From positions 1 to 64,000 of the forward strand of contig CAKRSU010000006.1 in NCBI GenBank assembly GCA_934401755.1: 64,000 bases of DNA, written 5' to 3'. The position numbers were made by a program, and so were the translations under genes. The notes below the pieces were generated by a model. It ran no database searches. It was not told where the DNA came from and saw nothing but the letters and a program-made list of their open reading frames with translations. Source of the stretch: an uncultured Oxalobacter sp. Its GTDB lineage: Bacteria > Pseudomonadota > Gammaproteobacteria > Burkholderiales > Burkholderiaceae_D. Each line of letters begins with the position of its first letter. Position 1 is the stretch's first letter. Shown one piece after another: positions 7,668-18,422 of this stretch.

Positions 7668-9131
7668 TTAAACACCAGTTCCTCCTACAGTAACATCTTC
7701 AATTCGGGTTGTTGGGATACCGACTCCGACAGGAACACTTTGACCTTCTTTACCGCAAACACCAACTCCTGTATCCAATTTCATATCATAACCAACCATG
7801 GAAACACGCTTTAACACATCTGGGCCATTGCCAATTAATGTTGCCCCTTTGACCGGATAAGTTAATTTTCCATTTTCAATCATATAGGCTTCACTCGCAG
7901 AAAAAACAAATTTACCACTGGTAATATCCACTTGTCCCCCGCCAAAATTAGCCGCATATAATCCTTTTTTCACCGAAGCAATAATTTCGGCAGGATCTTT
8001 ATCTCCACCTAACATAAAAGTATTGGTCATTCGAGGAATAGGAAGACTGGCATAAGATTGTCGACGGCCATTCCCTGTTATCGGCATTTTCATTAAACGA
8101 GCATTCAAGGCATCTTGTAAATAACCTTTAAGTACCCCATTTTCAATAAGGACATTACGCTGAGTCGGATTTCCTTCATCATCAACATTTAATGACCCTC
8201 GGCGGCTTGCAATCGTTCCATCATCAACCACAGTAATTCCTTCTGCCGCAACCTTTTGCCCTAATAAACCAGAAAATGTACTTGATCCCTTTCGATTAAA
8301 ATCCCCTTCAAGTCCATGACCAACCGCTTCATGAATTAATACACCAGGCCACCCTGGTCCTAAAACAACAGTCATAGACCCTGCAGGTGCTGATTTAGCT
8401 TCAAGATTCGTCAATGCCGAATCAACCGCTTGGCGAACATATGTCATGATTTGCTCGTCTGTAAAATAAGCATAACCAAAACGTCCTCCACCGCCACTTG
8501 TTCCTACTTCTCGACGCCCATTTTGTTCTGCAATGACGGTTACAGATAATCGCACCAATGGACGAATATCTGCTGCTAATTGACCATCACTACGAACAAC
8601 CATGACGATATCGTACTCTCCGGCCAATCCAGCCATTACTTGCACAATACGAGGATCTGTCGCCTTAGCGAGTTTTTCCACTTTTTCAAGTAATGCCACC
8701 TTTTCAACGGCTGTTAATGTCTGCAAAGGATCATTGGGTAAATACAGCGAATGGGCCTCTAATGTTGTCGTTTTCGACAAAAACGGCGCAATCCCACTTC
8801 CTTGATGACCAATGGTTTTAACGGCAGAAGCGGCATGACGCAAAGCGGTCAGTGAAATATCGTCCGAATAAGAAAATGCCGTTTTATCGCCCGATACAGC
8901 ACGAACGCCAACACCTTTGTCAATTGAGAAACTACCCGATTTAACAATACCTTCTTCTAATCCCCAACTCTCACTTTTGCAAAATTGGAAATACATATCC
9001 GCATAATCAACCTGATGGGTAAAGATATCAGCCATCGTATGCATCAATAATGCCTCATTCAAATCGAATGGATCGAGTAATACTGATTTTGCCTGTAATA
9101 AATGATCTGTCGCTGTATTCTGTAAAGACAT
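7668..9131 (-). CDS. tldD: TldD metalloprotease subunit
   Basis: TldD works with TldE/PmbA as a zinc protease that processes unfolded or modified peptides such as microcins and CcdA. The 487 residues show the [11 protein letters not shown] zinc motif (HExxxH) near residue 265, and the N-terminal region [21 protein letters not shown] is typical. I chose the ATG at 9131 (MSLQNTATD, like E. coli MSLN). The frame also has a TTG at 9146 without support. It lies 65 bases downstream of the amidase gene, in an apparent yhdP-nit-tldD unit. No tldE is in the window. Confidence 0.93.
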   Translation of the reverse strand: MSLQNTATDHLLQAKSVLLDPFDLNEALLMHTMADIFTHQVDYADMYFQFCKSESWGLEEGIVKSGSFSIDKGVGVRAVSGDKTAFSYSDDISLTALRHAASAVKTIGHQGSGIAPFLSKTTTLEAHSLYLPNDPLQTLTAVEKVALLEKVEKLAKATDPRIVQVMAGLAGEYDIVMVVRSDGQLAADIRPLVRLSVTVIAEQNGRREVGTSGGGGRFGYAYFTDEQIMTYVRQAVDSALTNLEAKSAPAGSMTVVLGPGWPGVLIHEAVGHGLEGDFNRKGSSTFSGLLGQKVAAEGITVVDDGTIASRRGSLNVDDEGNPTQRNVLIENGVLKGYLQDALNARLMKMPITGNGRRQSYASLPIPRMTNTFMLGGDKDPAEIIASVKKGLYAANFGGGQVDITSGKFVFSASEAYMIENGKLTYPVKGATLIGNGPDVLKRVSMVGYDMKLDTGVGVCGKEGQSVPVGVGIPTTRIEDVTVGGTGV

Positions 9132-9196
9132 GAAATTGTTATTCAAAATTCAAAAGTATCGATTTTAATGTATCTATTGATGATCTAACATAAAAA

Positions 9197-9994
9197 TCAA
9201 AGCTGACGGTGTTTTAAAGCGGGCAATTTTTCACGAACCGTAGACAATAATGTCTCATCAATATCCCCCATAGCAAGTCCTTCCCCTTCCACACAAACGG
9301 AACGAATCTGCCCCCAAGGATCGATTAACATGGAATGTCCCCAAGTTCGTCGACCAGTCACATGGCGTCCCCCTTGTGCAGCAGCCAGAATATATGTTTG
9401 ATTTTCAATGGCTCTAGCTCGTAATAAAATTTCCCAGTGTACTTGCCCTGTTGTATAAGTAAAAGCAGCAGGGACAACCATTAATTGACATTCACCTAAA
9501 GCTCGATAAAGTTCAGGAAAACGTAAATCATAACAAACGGACAAGCCAACTCGACCAAATGGCGCATCAAATGCCGTCACCGAATGTCCTCGATTAATAA
9601 CGACAGACTCATCATACGCTTCCCGCTCCGTTGAAAAACTAAACAAATGAATTTTGTCATAGCGTGCAACATTCACACCATCTGGTCGATAAACCAAAGT
9701 TGTATTTAAGACTTTATTGGCATCTGGTGCAAATAACGATAATGTTCCTCCAATCAGCCAAATTTTATATCGCTGTGCTAGCTGCGCCATAAAATCCTGA
9801 ATAGGGCCATTCCCATACGGTTCTGCGACCGCCAATTTCTCAATATCTTTTAATCCAATCGCAGGCCAATACTCTGGCAGCAATACTAATTCGGCCCCTT
9901 TATCTGCCGCTTCCCGAATTAAACGTTCTGCAACCCGTTTATTTTCACTAACAACAGGTGTTGACACCATCTGAACAGCAGCAACTTTTGTCAT
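9197..9994 (-). CDS. Carbon-nitrogen hydrolase (Nit1/Nit2-like, probable deaminated-glutathione amidase)
   Basis: This 265-residue nitrilase-superfamily protein has the Glu-Lys-Cys triad: LLPEYWP (Glu, near residue 42), DKIHLF (Lys, near residue 115) and SVCYDLRFPELY (Cys, near residue 153). The Nit-like branch hydrolyses the side-product deaminated glutathione; that substrate is inferred from family resemblance and from the order yhdP-nit-tldD seen in many proteobacteria. AGGAG lies before the ATG. Confidence 0.85.
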   Translation of the reverse strand: MTKVAAVQMVSTPVVSENKRVAERLIREAADKGAELVLLPEYWPAIGLKDIEKLAVAEPYGNGPIQDFMAQLAQRYKIWLIGGTLSLFAPDANKVLNTTLVYRPDGVNVARYDKIHLFSFSTEREAYDESVVINRGHSVTAFDAPFGRVGLSVCYDLRFPELYRALGECQLMVVPAAFTYTTGQVHWEILLRARAIENQTYILAAAQGGRHVTGRRTWGHSMLIDPWGQIRSVCVEGEGLAMGDIDETLLSTVREKLPALKHRQL

Positions 9995-10056
9995 CTTTTT
10001 CTCCTGTGGCTATGGTAAGAGACGATTACCAATCTTTCGGCACGAATATGTCTATT

Positions 10057-13000
10057 TTATTTTCCAATCTGTTGCACAAGGGGATTTTCCCAACTTCCTG
10101 TGATATGGTACTGAAGCGTGAATTTTTGCATCAATGGGCTTCTCGCTAAAACTTGAGCCAGCAATGTTCCCGCACCAATCACTGGATTTAATACCCCCAC
10201 CGCAATTGATGCCCCTGCCGCATTAATTTCCGGGACAACAACTGCCTTCATATCCTGCGTCATATCAACCATATTAATCAAACCGTTCATTGAAATTTCT
10301 GCAGCAAGTCCCATCACTTTCAAATTATCTGTCCGTATTACCCCATCAACAATATCAAAATCCCCAGAAATACTATCGTAAGCAAATCCTTCAGAAACAA
10401 TATCTCTTAAATCGAATCCAATGCGCCGAGGAATCGATTTCAAACTCAATATACTGAGTAACTTTGCGGCGCCCGGTTTAACACTTTGAAATTCTCCATT
10501 GGTCAGGTTAATCGATAATTTGCCTGATAGCGATGAAAAATCAGGAACAAATGGTAAACCATGCCATCGGATACTGCCTTTATGAACGCCAACCCCATCT
10601 TTTAAAAATCCATCCAACAATAGACGTTTAAATAATCCACCTTCATTAGAAGTCTCTAATTGGAAATCCAACTTGGTCATAGGAACCATACCAGGCAATG
10701 CAACCCATTTTCCATTCGCAGAAAAAAAAGCATCTTTATTACTAATCATCAATTTTTTGATGATCCATTCGTTTCCTTTTGGCAATACAACACTTTCTGC
10801 TTGCAATTTAGCATGCCCTAATTGATGCCGATCAAAGAGTCCTAAATTCGCCGTTTCAATATTCATTGACGGAAGTGCTCCATGATACATTGCATTTGTC
10901 CCCGTTTTTTGTCCATTAGATTGAATGGCCGCAAAAGGAAGATCAAAATATTTTAATCTTGCACCTAGAAAACCATGCGGATAATCATGATTATTTTCAA
11001 TATAGGTAATATGCCCATCAAGAATATCTGATAATGCATCAATCTCCCAATTCCCATTTTGACGAGAACCTTTTGCAATAACTTGACGACCTCTCAATCC
11101 AAATGCATCAAAGGTATTTGCTTTAAGACTAAACCAATGCGGTTCAAGATACTGCAACAATCCGTATCCAGCAGATGACCCTGCATGACTAGAAGAGGTA
11201 TGAGAATAAAAACCAACAATGAAATCAATCCATTCATTCAAATCAAAATGGGAAACTTCAGCATTAACCATCAATCCTTTTTTGGCGACAACTGGACGAT
11301 GAATCCCAAAACCACCTGAAGCAACACGCCAATAACGATCATGGCCTTTTTTGATACGAAAATATTTTGCCGTATAGCCTTCTCCATAACGAACCGATAA
11401 TTCATCATGTTGTACAGATCCTATCGTCGGCTTGTCCTTTAATGTAATCGACAAAGGTCGCTTTTGACCTTTTGCTTTATAAAATGGCTCGGGGAGATTT
11501 ATCCCTATCCCTTGAAGATCTGTTTCAATATGAATCTGCCCTTTTCTAATATCCACCGTAAAGGGCGCTTGCCCCTCCATCATCCGAGCCAAATGCCGCA
11601 TAGCCCCAGTTGTATAAGTGCGCCGAATGCCTTGCTCATTTAATAGTCCGCTTACCTTAACAAGAAAATCTTCTCCCTTGATTGTTCCTCCTTGTATCTG
11701 AACAGGTGCACCAAGAAATTGCCCGATTAAATCGTTCAGCGAAAAACCACGATCTGTAAAATATAATTCTCCTTGGACGCCAGAAATAACTGGCAAATCT
11801 TCAAGTAATACAATATCGTTATTTTGAAACTTTAAATGTCCATCAACTTTCGTCTTATTTAAGTCTTGTAATGGCAAATGGATTTTAATATCGACCCGTC
11901 CATTACCCGTTGCCGTTGTATTTTCAGTTAAATGATCAATTAACTCATAAACAGGAGATGCTTTCACAAAAGCAAGATGATCCGTCATTGATCCATTAGA
12001 ATATCCTGTAATTTCAAGTGTTGGCGCGCCTTGTAGGACATCAGGAATCACAACATTAACATCATGCAAATTCACACCTTGAGTCATCGCTGAATCGGCA
12101 TGGACCGTAATGGCTTTGCCTTTCATTTGAAATTCGCCTTGAATATGTTCTAAATCAGGCCAAAGCGATCGTTTTCCATCAATTGATTGAGAAAATGGCG
12201 CATAATTCATGGAAACATCATTGAGTTTCGCACGAATCTCAAAAATTCCATCGCCATTTGGATAAGGAATATTATCAATTTGCCCTTTAGTGCGAATCGT
12301 TGCTCGACTCACTTTCCCACCTTTTAAAGCAGCAGAAAGCCAATCCGATAATTCCTTCGGCGTTTGTAATGGGATATAACGTTTAATATTCGTAACTTCT
12401 AAATTGTCTATTTCTGCAGTTAGATCTAATATATTGCCCCCACCATTTATATGAGGATTCCAAATATATTGTCCTAAAGCACGCCCTGTCATCGCTTGTT
12501 GTCGGAAAACCAAATCACGAATATCAAGCACTAATCCCTCTTGTTCTGACTGTGTCCAGACAATATCTGTTTTTAATTCATCAAAGACAAGAGGCTTTTT
12601 TTCAGGATAAATAGGTAATGACAATACAGCTTGATGAGAATTTAAGAGAATCTTTCCACCTTCTGAATTAGCGTCTAACTCTCCTGATAATCCATCTACA
12701 CCAAACCCTACGGGCAATAATGCCTTTTCAACGGCTGTTAAATGAACATTTTCTTTGAAACGAAAATGCTCAAAAGACGTTTTGATTGCCCATTTAGGAA
12801 CAGGTAATCCATACCATTCAATCGTCATATCAGATAATAGCCCCCCTATCTGATATCTTGACAAATCATGAGAGCGTTTTTCATTAACTGGCAAAAAAGG
12901 AATCAACCGATTTAAGGTATCAAGAGACAGTTTATCGGCCATTACCTTAATATGATCGAATTGATTTCCTTCATCTGCCATAACCAATGCCCCTTTTAAT

Positions 13001-13707
13001 TGCAGTGTTTCTGCCCCTTTCAATCCAGGTGTCATCTGGATCTCAAAATGATGGTCATTGTTATCATTTTCTAACGTGCCATAAATAGACTGAATATCAA
13101 ATGAAACGGCTTTTCCAAAATCATTTTGCCAACGTAGGGTTCCGTCACTAATGGTAATTTCAGCTTGTTTCATGAGCCAAGGCAACATCCCATTCTCTTT
13201 TTTTTCACTGAAATCAATTAAAATGCCAGCTAAATAGAAACGTCCTTGAACATCTCGCTTAACAATCAAATCAGGACGATTAATAGCCAAACGAGCAAAA
13301 CGTATTTCCCCTGAAAAAAGCGATTTCCATGAAACAATCGCATCAATGCTTTCTAGTTTTAACTGCGACTGCCCAAAGTGATTGGATACTGTAATTTGCT
13401 CTAAAGAAATTGTGGGATTTATCCCATGCCAAAATGCGTCAATACGTGCAATACGAACCGGTTGATTTAACGCTTTACTCGCTGCCAATTCAATATCATG
13501 GTGATATCGCTCAATATGGGACATGAAAACACTAGCCACAATAAATAGGCCTAAAATAATCGCTAACGCAGCCCCAAACAAACCGCCAATGAGCCATGTC
13601 AAACACTTATGCCGAGAAAAAAAAGTATGCAACCGCCCCCACACCGATACGCGCATTATCGGCGTTTTTTCAATTTGTGTTTTCTCTGACTGCGGATCCT
13701 GCGGCAT
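10057..13707 (-). CDS. yhdP: YhdP family AsmA-like envelope phospholipid transport protein
   Basis: The 1216-residue protein has one N-terminal membrane anchor (WLIGGLFGAALAIILGLFIVASVF, about residues 39-62), then a long periplasmic beta-rich region of the DUF3971/AsmA-C type. With TamB and YdbH, YhdP-like proteins bridge the periplasm and move phospholipids to the outer membrane. A TamB is also in this window (39.9-43.6 kb). The ribosome-binding site is weak; an internal ATG 17 codons in would still keep the anchor. It heads a minus-strand unit with the amidase and tldD. Confidence 0.88.
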   Translation of the reverse strand: MPQDPQSEKTQIEKTPIMRVSVWGRLHTFFSRHKCLTWLIGGLFGAALAIILGLFIVASVFMSHIERYHHDIELAASKALNQPVRIARIDAFWHGINPTISLEQITVSNHFGQSQLKLESIDAIVSWKSLFSGEIRFARLAINRPDLIVKRDVQGRFYLAGILIDFSEKKENGMLPWLMKQAEITISDGTLRWQNDFGKAVSFDIQSIYGTLENDNNDHHFEIQMTPGLKGAETLQLKGALVMADEGNQFDHIKVMADKLSLDTLNRLIPFLPVNEKRSHDLSRYQIGGLLSDMTIEWYGLPVPKWAIKTSFEHFRFKENVHLTAVEKALLPVGFGVDGLSGELDANSEGGKILLNSHQAVLSLPIYPEKKPLVFDELKTDIVWTQSEQEGLVLDIRDLVFRQQAMTGRALGQYIWNPHINGGGNILDLTAEIDNLEVTNIKRYIPLQTPKELSDWLSAALKGGKVSRATIRTKGQIDNIPYPNGDGIFEIRAKLNDVSMNYAPFSQSIDGKRSLWPDLEHIQGEFQMKGKAITVHADSAMTQGVNLHDVNVVIPDVLQGAPTLEITGYSNGSMTDHLAFVKASPVYELIDHLTENTTATGNGRVDIKIHLPLQDLNKTKVDGHLKFQNNDIVLLEDLPVISGVQGELYFTDRGFSLNDLIGQFLGAPVQIQGGTIKGEDFLVKVSGLLNEQGIRRTYTTGAMRHLARMMEGQAPFTVDIRKGQIHIETDLQGIGINLPEPFYKAKGQKRPLSITLKDKPTIGSVQHDELSVRYGEGYTAKYFRIKKGHDRYWRVASGGFGIHRPVVAKKGLMVNAEVSHFDLNEWIDFIVGFYSHTSSSHAGSSAGYGLLQYLEPHWFSLKANTFDAFGLRGRQVIAKGSRQNGNWEIDALSDILDGHITYIENNHDYPHGFLGARLKYFDLPFAAIQSNGQKTGTNAMYHGALPSMNIETANLGLFDRHQLGHAKLQAESVVLPKGNEWIIKKLMISNKDAFFSANGKWVALPGMVPMTKLDFQLETSNEGGLFKRLLLDGFLKDGVGVHKGSIRWHGLPFVPDFSSLSGKLSINLTNGEFQSVKPGAAKLLSILSLKSIPRRIGFDLRDIVSEGFAYDSISGDFDIVDGVIRTDNLKVMGLAAEISMNGLINMVDMTQDMKAVVVPEINAAGASIAVGVLNPVIGAGTLLAQVLARSPLMQKFTLQYHITGSWENPLVQQIGK

Positions 13708-13772
13708 TATAAGTTTTCAGGAAATAACAAATCGTAAAAATAGCACAGTGTCAGGCAACTTTTAACCGTTTA

Positions 13773-13796
13773 AAAGCATATCAAATGATATGCTTT
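13773..13796. repeat. Perfect 11-bp palindrome between divergent yhdP and glnE
   Basis: AAAGCATATCA (13773-13783) and TGATATGCTTT (13786-13796) are exact complements with a 2-base centre, followed by eight A residues. It lies 32 bases before the glnE start, in the shared promoter region. It could be an operator (a palindrome centred on TCAAATGA) or a leader hairpin. Confidence 0.5.
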
Positions 13797-13827
13797 AAAA
13801 AAAACACCGTTACGGATACTTACAATC

Positions 13828-16575
13828 ATGATTAAACCCGCATTAATTTCTGCAGAACAAGCTTCTCGTTTTTATCGAAACTGGTTAAACGGAGATAGAA
13901 AAAACCGTCAAGTTCAAATTAATGCATTGATTCAAGCCCCATTAACTGACGTTAATTTCATGACACTTCTAAAACATGAAATGGAGGCGGGTTATGCATT
14001 ACCAAGAGCCATGCGCAGATTACGTAACCTCATTATTTGTGCCATTATTAATCGGGATCTTTCCGGGAAAGCCGACCTCTCCGAAGTTGTGGAAACCATG
14101 ACGCGATTTGCCGAATTCACAATCCGTACATTACTTAAAACTTTGTACGACGATATGATGGAAAGTCATGGAATGCCGATTGGTACGTCATCTGGCACCC
14201 AGCAGGAATTAATCGTACTTGGCATGGGAAAATTAGGCGGGCGTGAATTAAATGTCTCATCAGATATTGATCTGATTTTTGTTTATCCCGAAAATGGGGA
14301 AACCATTCCGACTAATACGAAGCATCAGCGGCTTCTTTCTAATCAAGAATTTTTTATTCGTCTTGGCAGACGGCTTATTGCTGCGATTTCGGAAATTGCA
14401 GAAGACGGTTTTATTTTCCGTGTTGACATGGCATTACGCCCTAATGGTAATTCTGGACCATTAGCGGGTAGTTTTGGAATGATCGAACACTATTTTATTG
14501 TTCAAGGACGCGAATGGGAACGCTACGCATGGATAAAAGCACGAGCAATTACGGGAAATCCTAAAGATATAGCCACTCTACAAAAGATTGCTTTTCCTTT
14601 TATCTATCGCAAATACCTTGATTTCAATGTCATTGAATCCATCCGAAATCTCCACCAACAAATTCGTGCAGATGTTATTCGTCGTGAAAAAATGCATCCC
14701 GAACATCGTGACGATGTTAAATTAGGACGAGGTGGCATTCGAGAAATTGAATTCCTTGTCCAAATGTTTCAACTGATCCGCGGCGGAAGAGACCCAGCAC
14801 TTCAAGATAAATCAACGCGTCATCTCCTAAAAATTTTAGCGGAAAAACGACTGTTAGATCCATCAACAGCCAATAAACTATTAGATTCCTACATCTTTTT
14901 ACGCAATATCGAACATCGTATTCAATATCTTGAAGACGCCCAAACACATTCTATCCCTCTTAATTCGAATGACCGGTTATTAATTGCACAAGCAGCAGGC
15001 ATATCTTCGATCAACGAACTTATGGAAACATTGAACCATCATCGTGATTTTGTTTCTGATCAATTTGAAACCATTTTTAGAACTAAAAACGAACCCCAAG
15101 ATCCCGACAAAACGATTATTTCTCCGCTTATTACCAATCAAGATGAAAAAGAACAACTGCATATTCTTCAAGTTAAATTGAATGCTATAGGATTTCCTGA
15201 CGTCAATACAGCAGCACAATATTTACAAGCTTTTTGGAAATCCAAACGAATCTCGGCATTATCTGATGCCAATAACAATAAGATGGTTGCCCTTATTAAC
15301 TCCGTACTATCTAATTTGCTTGAATATGCCCATGATCCATTGACTACGTTAAAACGTTTTCTCAATTTCTTAGAAAATATCGCAAGACGAACGGCTTATC
15401 TCTCATTATTAACAGAATACCCCATTGCAACCTCCCGACTCATGCATATGCTAGATGCGAGTGATTGGGCCGCTCAATATTTAACACGTCATCCTATTTT
15501 GCTAGATGAATTACTTGATGCTCGGACATTAATGGAACGCCCTAATTGGGATGCTTTCATCAAAGAATTAGATGCCCAGATCATACCTCAACGTGGTGAT
15601 ACGGAACAATTAATGGATACATTACGTGAAGCACACCATGCTCAGCAATTTCGCTTGCTCGCACAAGACCTTGGCGGAGAATTAACAGTCGAAGAGCTGG
15701 CTGACGACTTATCTCGATTAGCGGATATCATGACAGAAATTACTTTGCGCGAAGTATGGTTTGCAATGCCCAAACGCCACCGTAATAATCCTCAATTTGC
15801 CATTATTGCTTATGGCAAACTCGGCGGAAAAGAACTGGGATATGCCTCTGATTTAGATATCATTTTTTTATATGATGACAACGATCAAGAAGCCCCCATG
15901 TACTATGCACGGTTAGCCCAACGATTCATTACCTGGATGACGAGTTCAACTTCTGCGGGTACTTTATTTGATATCGATATTGCACTACGCCCTGATGGTG
16001 CAAGTGGTTTGATGGTCACGAGTTTTGATGCTTTCAAACGTTACCAAGAACAATCAGCATGGCCTTGGGAACATCAAGCATTAACCCGCGCGCGTTTCTG
16101 TTGTGGGGATCCTTTAATTGGTAAACGGTTTGAAGATTTGCGCATTCAGATACTTCGCCAAAAACGAGATCCAGAAAAACTCAAAACAGAAATTATTAAA
16201 ATGCGTAAACGTATTTTAGATGCCCATCCCAATCATTCTTCGCTTTTTGATATCAAGCATGATACAGGCGGCATGATGGATATTGAATTTATTGTCCAAT
16301 ATCTCGTACTAGAATATGCTCGTCAATATCCAGAATTAACCAACAACTTAGGAAATATCACATTACTTAAAATGTGCCATAAATTAGGATTATTTTCACA
16401 AATCTCTGGAGAGCGCATCGCGTCTATTTACCGTCACTTCAGACGACTTCAGCATGAACTCCGTATGCAAGGGGCTTCTGAAGCAAAAATCGCCTTCAAT
16501 GCGGTTAAAGAAGAAGTTGATCATGTCAAAAAGCTTTGGAAAGAAGTCTTTGGAAAAGAATATACCAATGAATAA
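13828..16575 (+). CDS. glnE: Bifunctional glutamine synthetase adenylyltransferase / adenylyl-removing enzyme
   Basis: It adds AMP to, and removes it from, glutamine synthetase in response to PII and glutamine. The 915 residues carry two nucleotidyltransferase domains, each with its signature: GKLGGRELNVSSDIDLIFVY near residue 135 (removing domain) and GKLGGKELGYASDLDIIFLYDD near residue 660 (adding domain). Both have the metal-binding SDxD intact. It is transcribed divergently from yhdP and converges on gpsA with a 17-base gap. Confidence 0.96.
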   Translation: MIKPALISAEQASRFYRNWLNGDRKNRQVQINALIQAPLTDVNFMTLLKHEMEAGYALPRAMRRLRNLIICAIINRDLSGKADLSEVVETMTRFAEFTIRTLLKTLYDDMMESHGMPIGTSSGTQQELIVLGMGKLGGRELNVSSDIDLIFVYPENGETIPTNTKHQRLLSNQEFFIRLGRRLIAAISEIAEDGFIFRVDMALRPNGNSGPLAGSFGMIEHYFIVQGREWERYAWIKARAITGNPKDIATLQKIAFPFIYRKYLDFNVIESIRNLHQQIRADVIRREKMHPEHRDDVKLGRGGIREIEFLVQMFQLIRGGRDPALQDKSTRHLLKILAEKRLLDPSTANKLLDSYIFLRNIEHRIQYLEDAQTHSIPLNSNDRLLIAQAAGISSINELMETLNHHRDFVSDQFETIFRTKNEPQDPDKTIISPLITNQDEKEQLHILQVKLNAIGFPDVNTAAQYLQAFWKSKRISALSDANNNKMVALINSVLSNLLEYAHDPLTTLKRFLNFLENIARRTAYLSLLTEYPIATSRLMHMLDASDWAAQYLTRHPILLDELLDARTLMERPNWDAFIKELDAQIIPQRGDTEQLMDTLREAHHAQQFRLLAQDLGGELTVEELADDLSRLADIMTEITLREVWFAMPKRHRNNPQFAIIAYGKLGGKELGYASDLDIIFLYDDNDQEAPMYYARLAQRFITWMTSSTSAGTLFDIDIALRPDGASGLMVTSFDAFKRYQEQSAWPWEHQALTRARFCCGDPLIGKRFEDLRIQILRQKRDPEKLKTEIIKMRKRILDAHPNHSSLFDIKHDTGGMMDIEFIVQYLVLEYARQYPELTNNLGNITLLKMCHKLGLFSQISGERIASIYRHFRRLQHELRMQGASEAKIAFNAVKEEVDHVKKLWKEVFGKEYTNE

Positions 16576-16592
16576 ATGAATAGCAAAACATC

Positions 16593-17612
16593 CTAAGATT
16601 GCTGATATAGTACATCCCCCTCATCACGGACATGACGTGCCATTAACTGCGCAACCGCTTCTTTAATAGAAACCCCATCAAATAAAACGCTAGCGACTGC
16701 GCGAGTCAATGGCATTTCAACGTTCATTTTTTGCGCCAAATCTCGTACAGTATGCGCACAATTAACCCCTTCTGCCACATGTCCTAGTTCTTTAATGACA
16801 TCCTCTAATGTTTTACCTTTTGCAAGTCCCAATCCCACACGTCTATTTCGAGATAAATCTCCCGTACACGTTAAAATCAGATCCCCAACTCCCGTTAATC
16901 CCATAAATGTTTCAAGCCTACCGCCTAATGCGACACCCATACGAGTAATCTCAGCCAATCCACGAGTAATTAATGCAGCACGTGCGTTCATTCCCATCGA
17001 TAATCCATCAGCAATCCCAGTTGCTACCGCTAAGATATTTTTCAAAGCACCACCAACTTCAACCCCAATCACATCATCACTGCAATAAATACGCATCGTA
17101 CCTGCATTCATCGCTCCAACCACAATCCCTCGTAATGTCTCAGATTGAGAGGCAATCGTTAAAGCACAGGGCATGCCTGCTGCCACTTCTTGAGCAAAAG
17201 AAGGACCTGAAAGCACCCCCAGATTAATGCCTATATGACCAATCACTTCATTAGCAACTTGACTCGGTAATAACCCCGTATTCTGTTCAAACCCTTTGCA
17301 CAGCCAAATAATATTTTTAACAGGATAATCTTTAAGTTGGGTTAATACAGGCCTTAATCCAGCAACAGCGGTTGCCACAATGATCAACCGAGTTAATCCT
17401 GTTCCATGATTGACCGCCTTATTAAAATCATCCGTTAAGTGCAAAGTATCTGGCAACTTAACGCCCGGCAATCCCATAGGGTTTACACGATTCTTTTCTG
17501 CTTTAATAACTTGTTCGCTTTCTCGCCCCCATAATAAGACCTGATGGCGTTCTGCGAGACTAATTGCCATCGCAGTTCCCCATGCCCCAGCACCTAGCAC
17601 CGTGATATTCAT
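16593..17612 (-). CDS. gpsA: NAD(P)-dependent glycerol-3-phosphate dehydrogenase
   Basis: It reduces dihydroxyacetone phosphate to sn-glycerol-3-phosphate for phospholipid synthesis. The 339 residues open with the Rossmann motif VLGAGAWGTAMA, then have LSGPSFAQEVA near residue 138, VEVGGALKNILAVATGI (catalytic Lys, near residue 190) and GLTGVGDLILTCTG near residue 240. It is the last gene of the minus-strand rhodanese-grxC-secB-gpsA set, an order common in betaproteobacteria. Confidence 0.96.
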   Translation of the reverse strand: MNITVLGAGAWGTAMAISLAERHQVLLWGRESEQVIKAEKNRVNPMGLPGVKLPDTLHLTDDFNKAVNHGTGLTRLIIVATAVAGLRPVLTQLKDYPVKNIIWLCKGFEQNTGLLPSQVANEVIGHIGINLGVLSGPSFAQEVAAGMPCALTIASQSETLRGIVVGAMNAGTMRIYCSDDVIGVEVGGALKNILAVATGIADGLSMGMNARAALITRGLAEITRMGVALGGRLETFMGLTGVGDLILTCTGDLSRNRRVGLGLAKGKTLEDVIKELGHVAEGVNCAHTVRDLAQKMNVEMPLTRAVASVLFDGVSIKEAVAQLMARHVRDEGDVLYQQS

Positions 17613-17635
17613 TTTCTATTGCCTATTTCAATCAA

Positions 17636-18124
17636 TTATTGAATCTTATTTGCAGCAGATTCTTGATTTTCATGATTAGCAGCGTTTGCCTGTTGCATAC
17701 GATCTCGGAAATAGGCTTCAAAATTAATTTCAGCCAAATGAATGGGAGGAAATCCTGCTTTCGTAATCGCATCAGCAATCGTTGCACGCAAATAAGGATA
17801 AACAATCGTTGGACAATTAATGCCTAATACTGAATCCATTGCTTGTGCTGGAATACCTTGAATATTAAAAATACCGGCTTGTTTTCCTTCAACCAAATAA
17901 GCCACTTTATCCTTAATTTTTGCCGTCACCGTTGCCGTCACCGTCACTTCAAAAAAAGCATTCCCTAAATCGGTGTATCCTACATTAATGGCAACATCAA
18001 AACCTGGCGCTTCTTTCTCTAAAAAAATCTGAGGTGAATTGGGTTGTTCCAAAGATAAATCCTTAAGATAAAGACTTTGGATTTGAAATACAGGCTGTTT
18101 CTCTTGTGTTGCTTCGTCTGTCAT
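17636..18124 (-). CDS. secB: Protein-export chaperone SecB
   Basis: This cytoplasmic tetrameric chaperone holds precursor proteins unfolded for SecA/SecYEG. The 162 residues fit the family, with [19 protein letters not shown] near the N-terminus, AGIFNIQG near residue 85 and [31 protein letters not shown] near residue 105. It lies between grxC and gpsA with about 23-base gaps, so the genes are co-transcribed. Confidence 0.95.
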   Translation of the reverse strand: MTDEATQEKQPVFQIQSLYLKDLSLEQPNSPQIFLEKEAPGFDVAINVGYTDLGNAFFEVTVTATVTAKIKDKVAYLVEGKQAGIFNIQGIPAQAMDSVLGINCPTIVYPYLRATIADAITKAGFPPIHLAEINFEAYFRDRMQQANAANHENQESAANKIQ

Positions 18125-18147
18125 AAATACTCCCTAAAAATTCAATT

Positions 18148-18411
18148 TCAAGCTGACTGTAATAACGGCAATAATTTTCCTGCCTTATCTAAAGCCGCTA
18201 AATTATCAAAACCACCGACATAAGTATTACCAATGAAAATCTGGGGAACGGTTCGTTTTCCCGTTTTCTCAATCATCTCAGCTTTCAAACGATCATCATT
18301 ATCAATCAAAATTTTCTTGATATTGGTCACTCCTCGTACTTCAAGTAATCGTTCAGCCATTTTGCAATAAGGGCAGCTTGTTGTGCCATACATCAAAACC
18401 TGTGCAGTCAT
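18148..18411 (-). CDS. grxC: Glutaredoxin 3
   Basis: This 87-residue glutathione-dependent thiol reductase has the redox motif CPYC (residues 14-17), the cis-proline loop TVPQIFIG and GGFDNLAALD for glutathione binding. It sits directly before secB, after the rhodanese gene. Confidence 0.95.
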   Translation of the reverse strand: MTAQVLMYGTTSCPYCKMAERLLEVRGVTNIKKILIDNDDRLKAEMIEKTGKRTVPQIFIGNTYVGGFDNLAALDKAGKLLPLLQSA

Positions 18412-18422
18412 ATCAAACTCCT

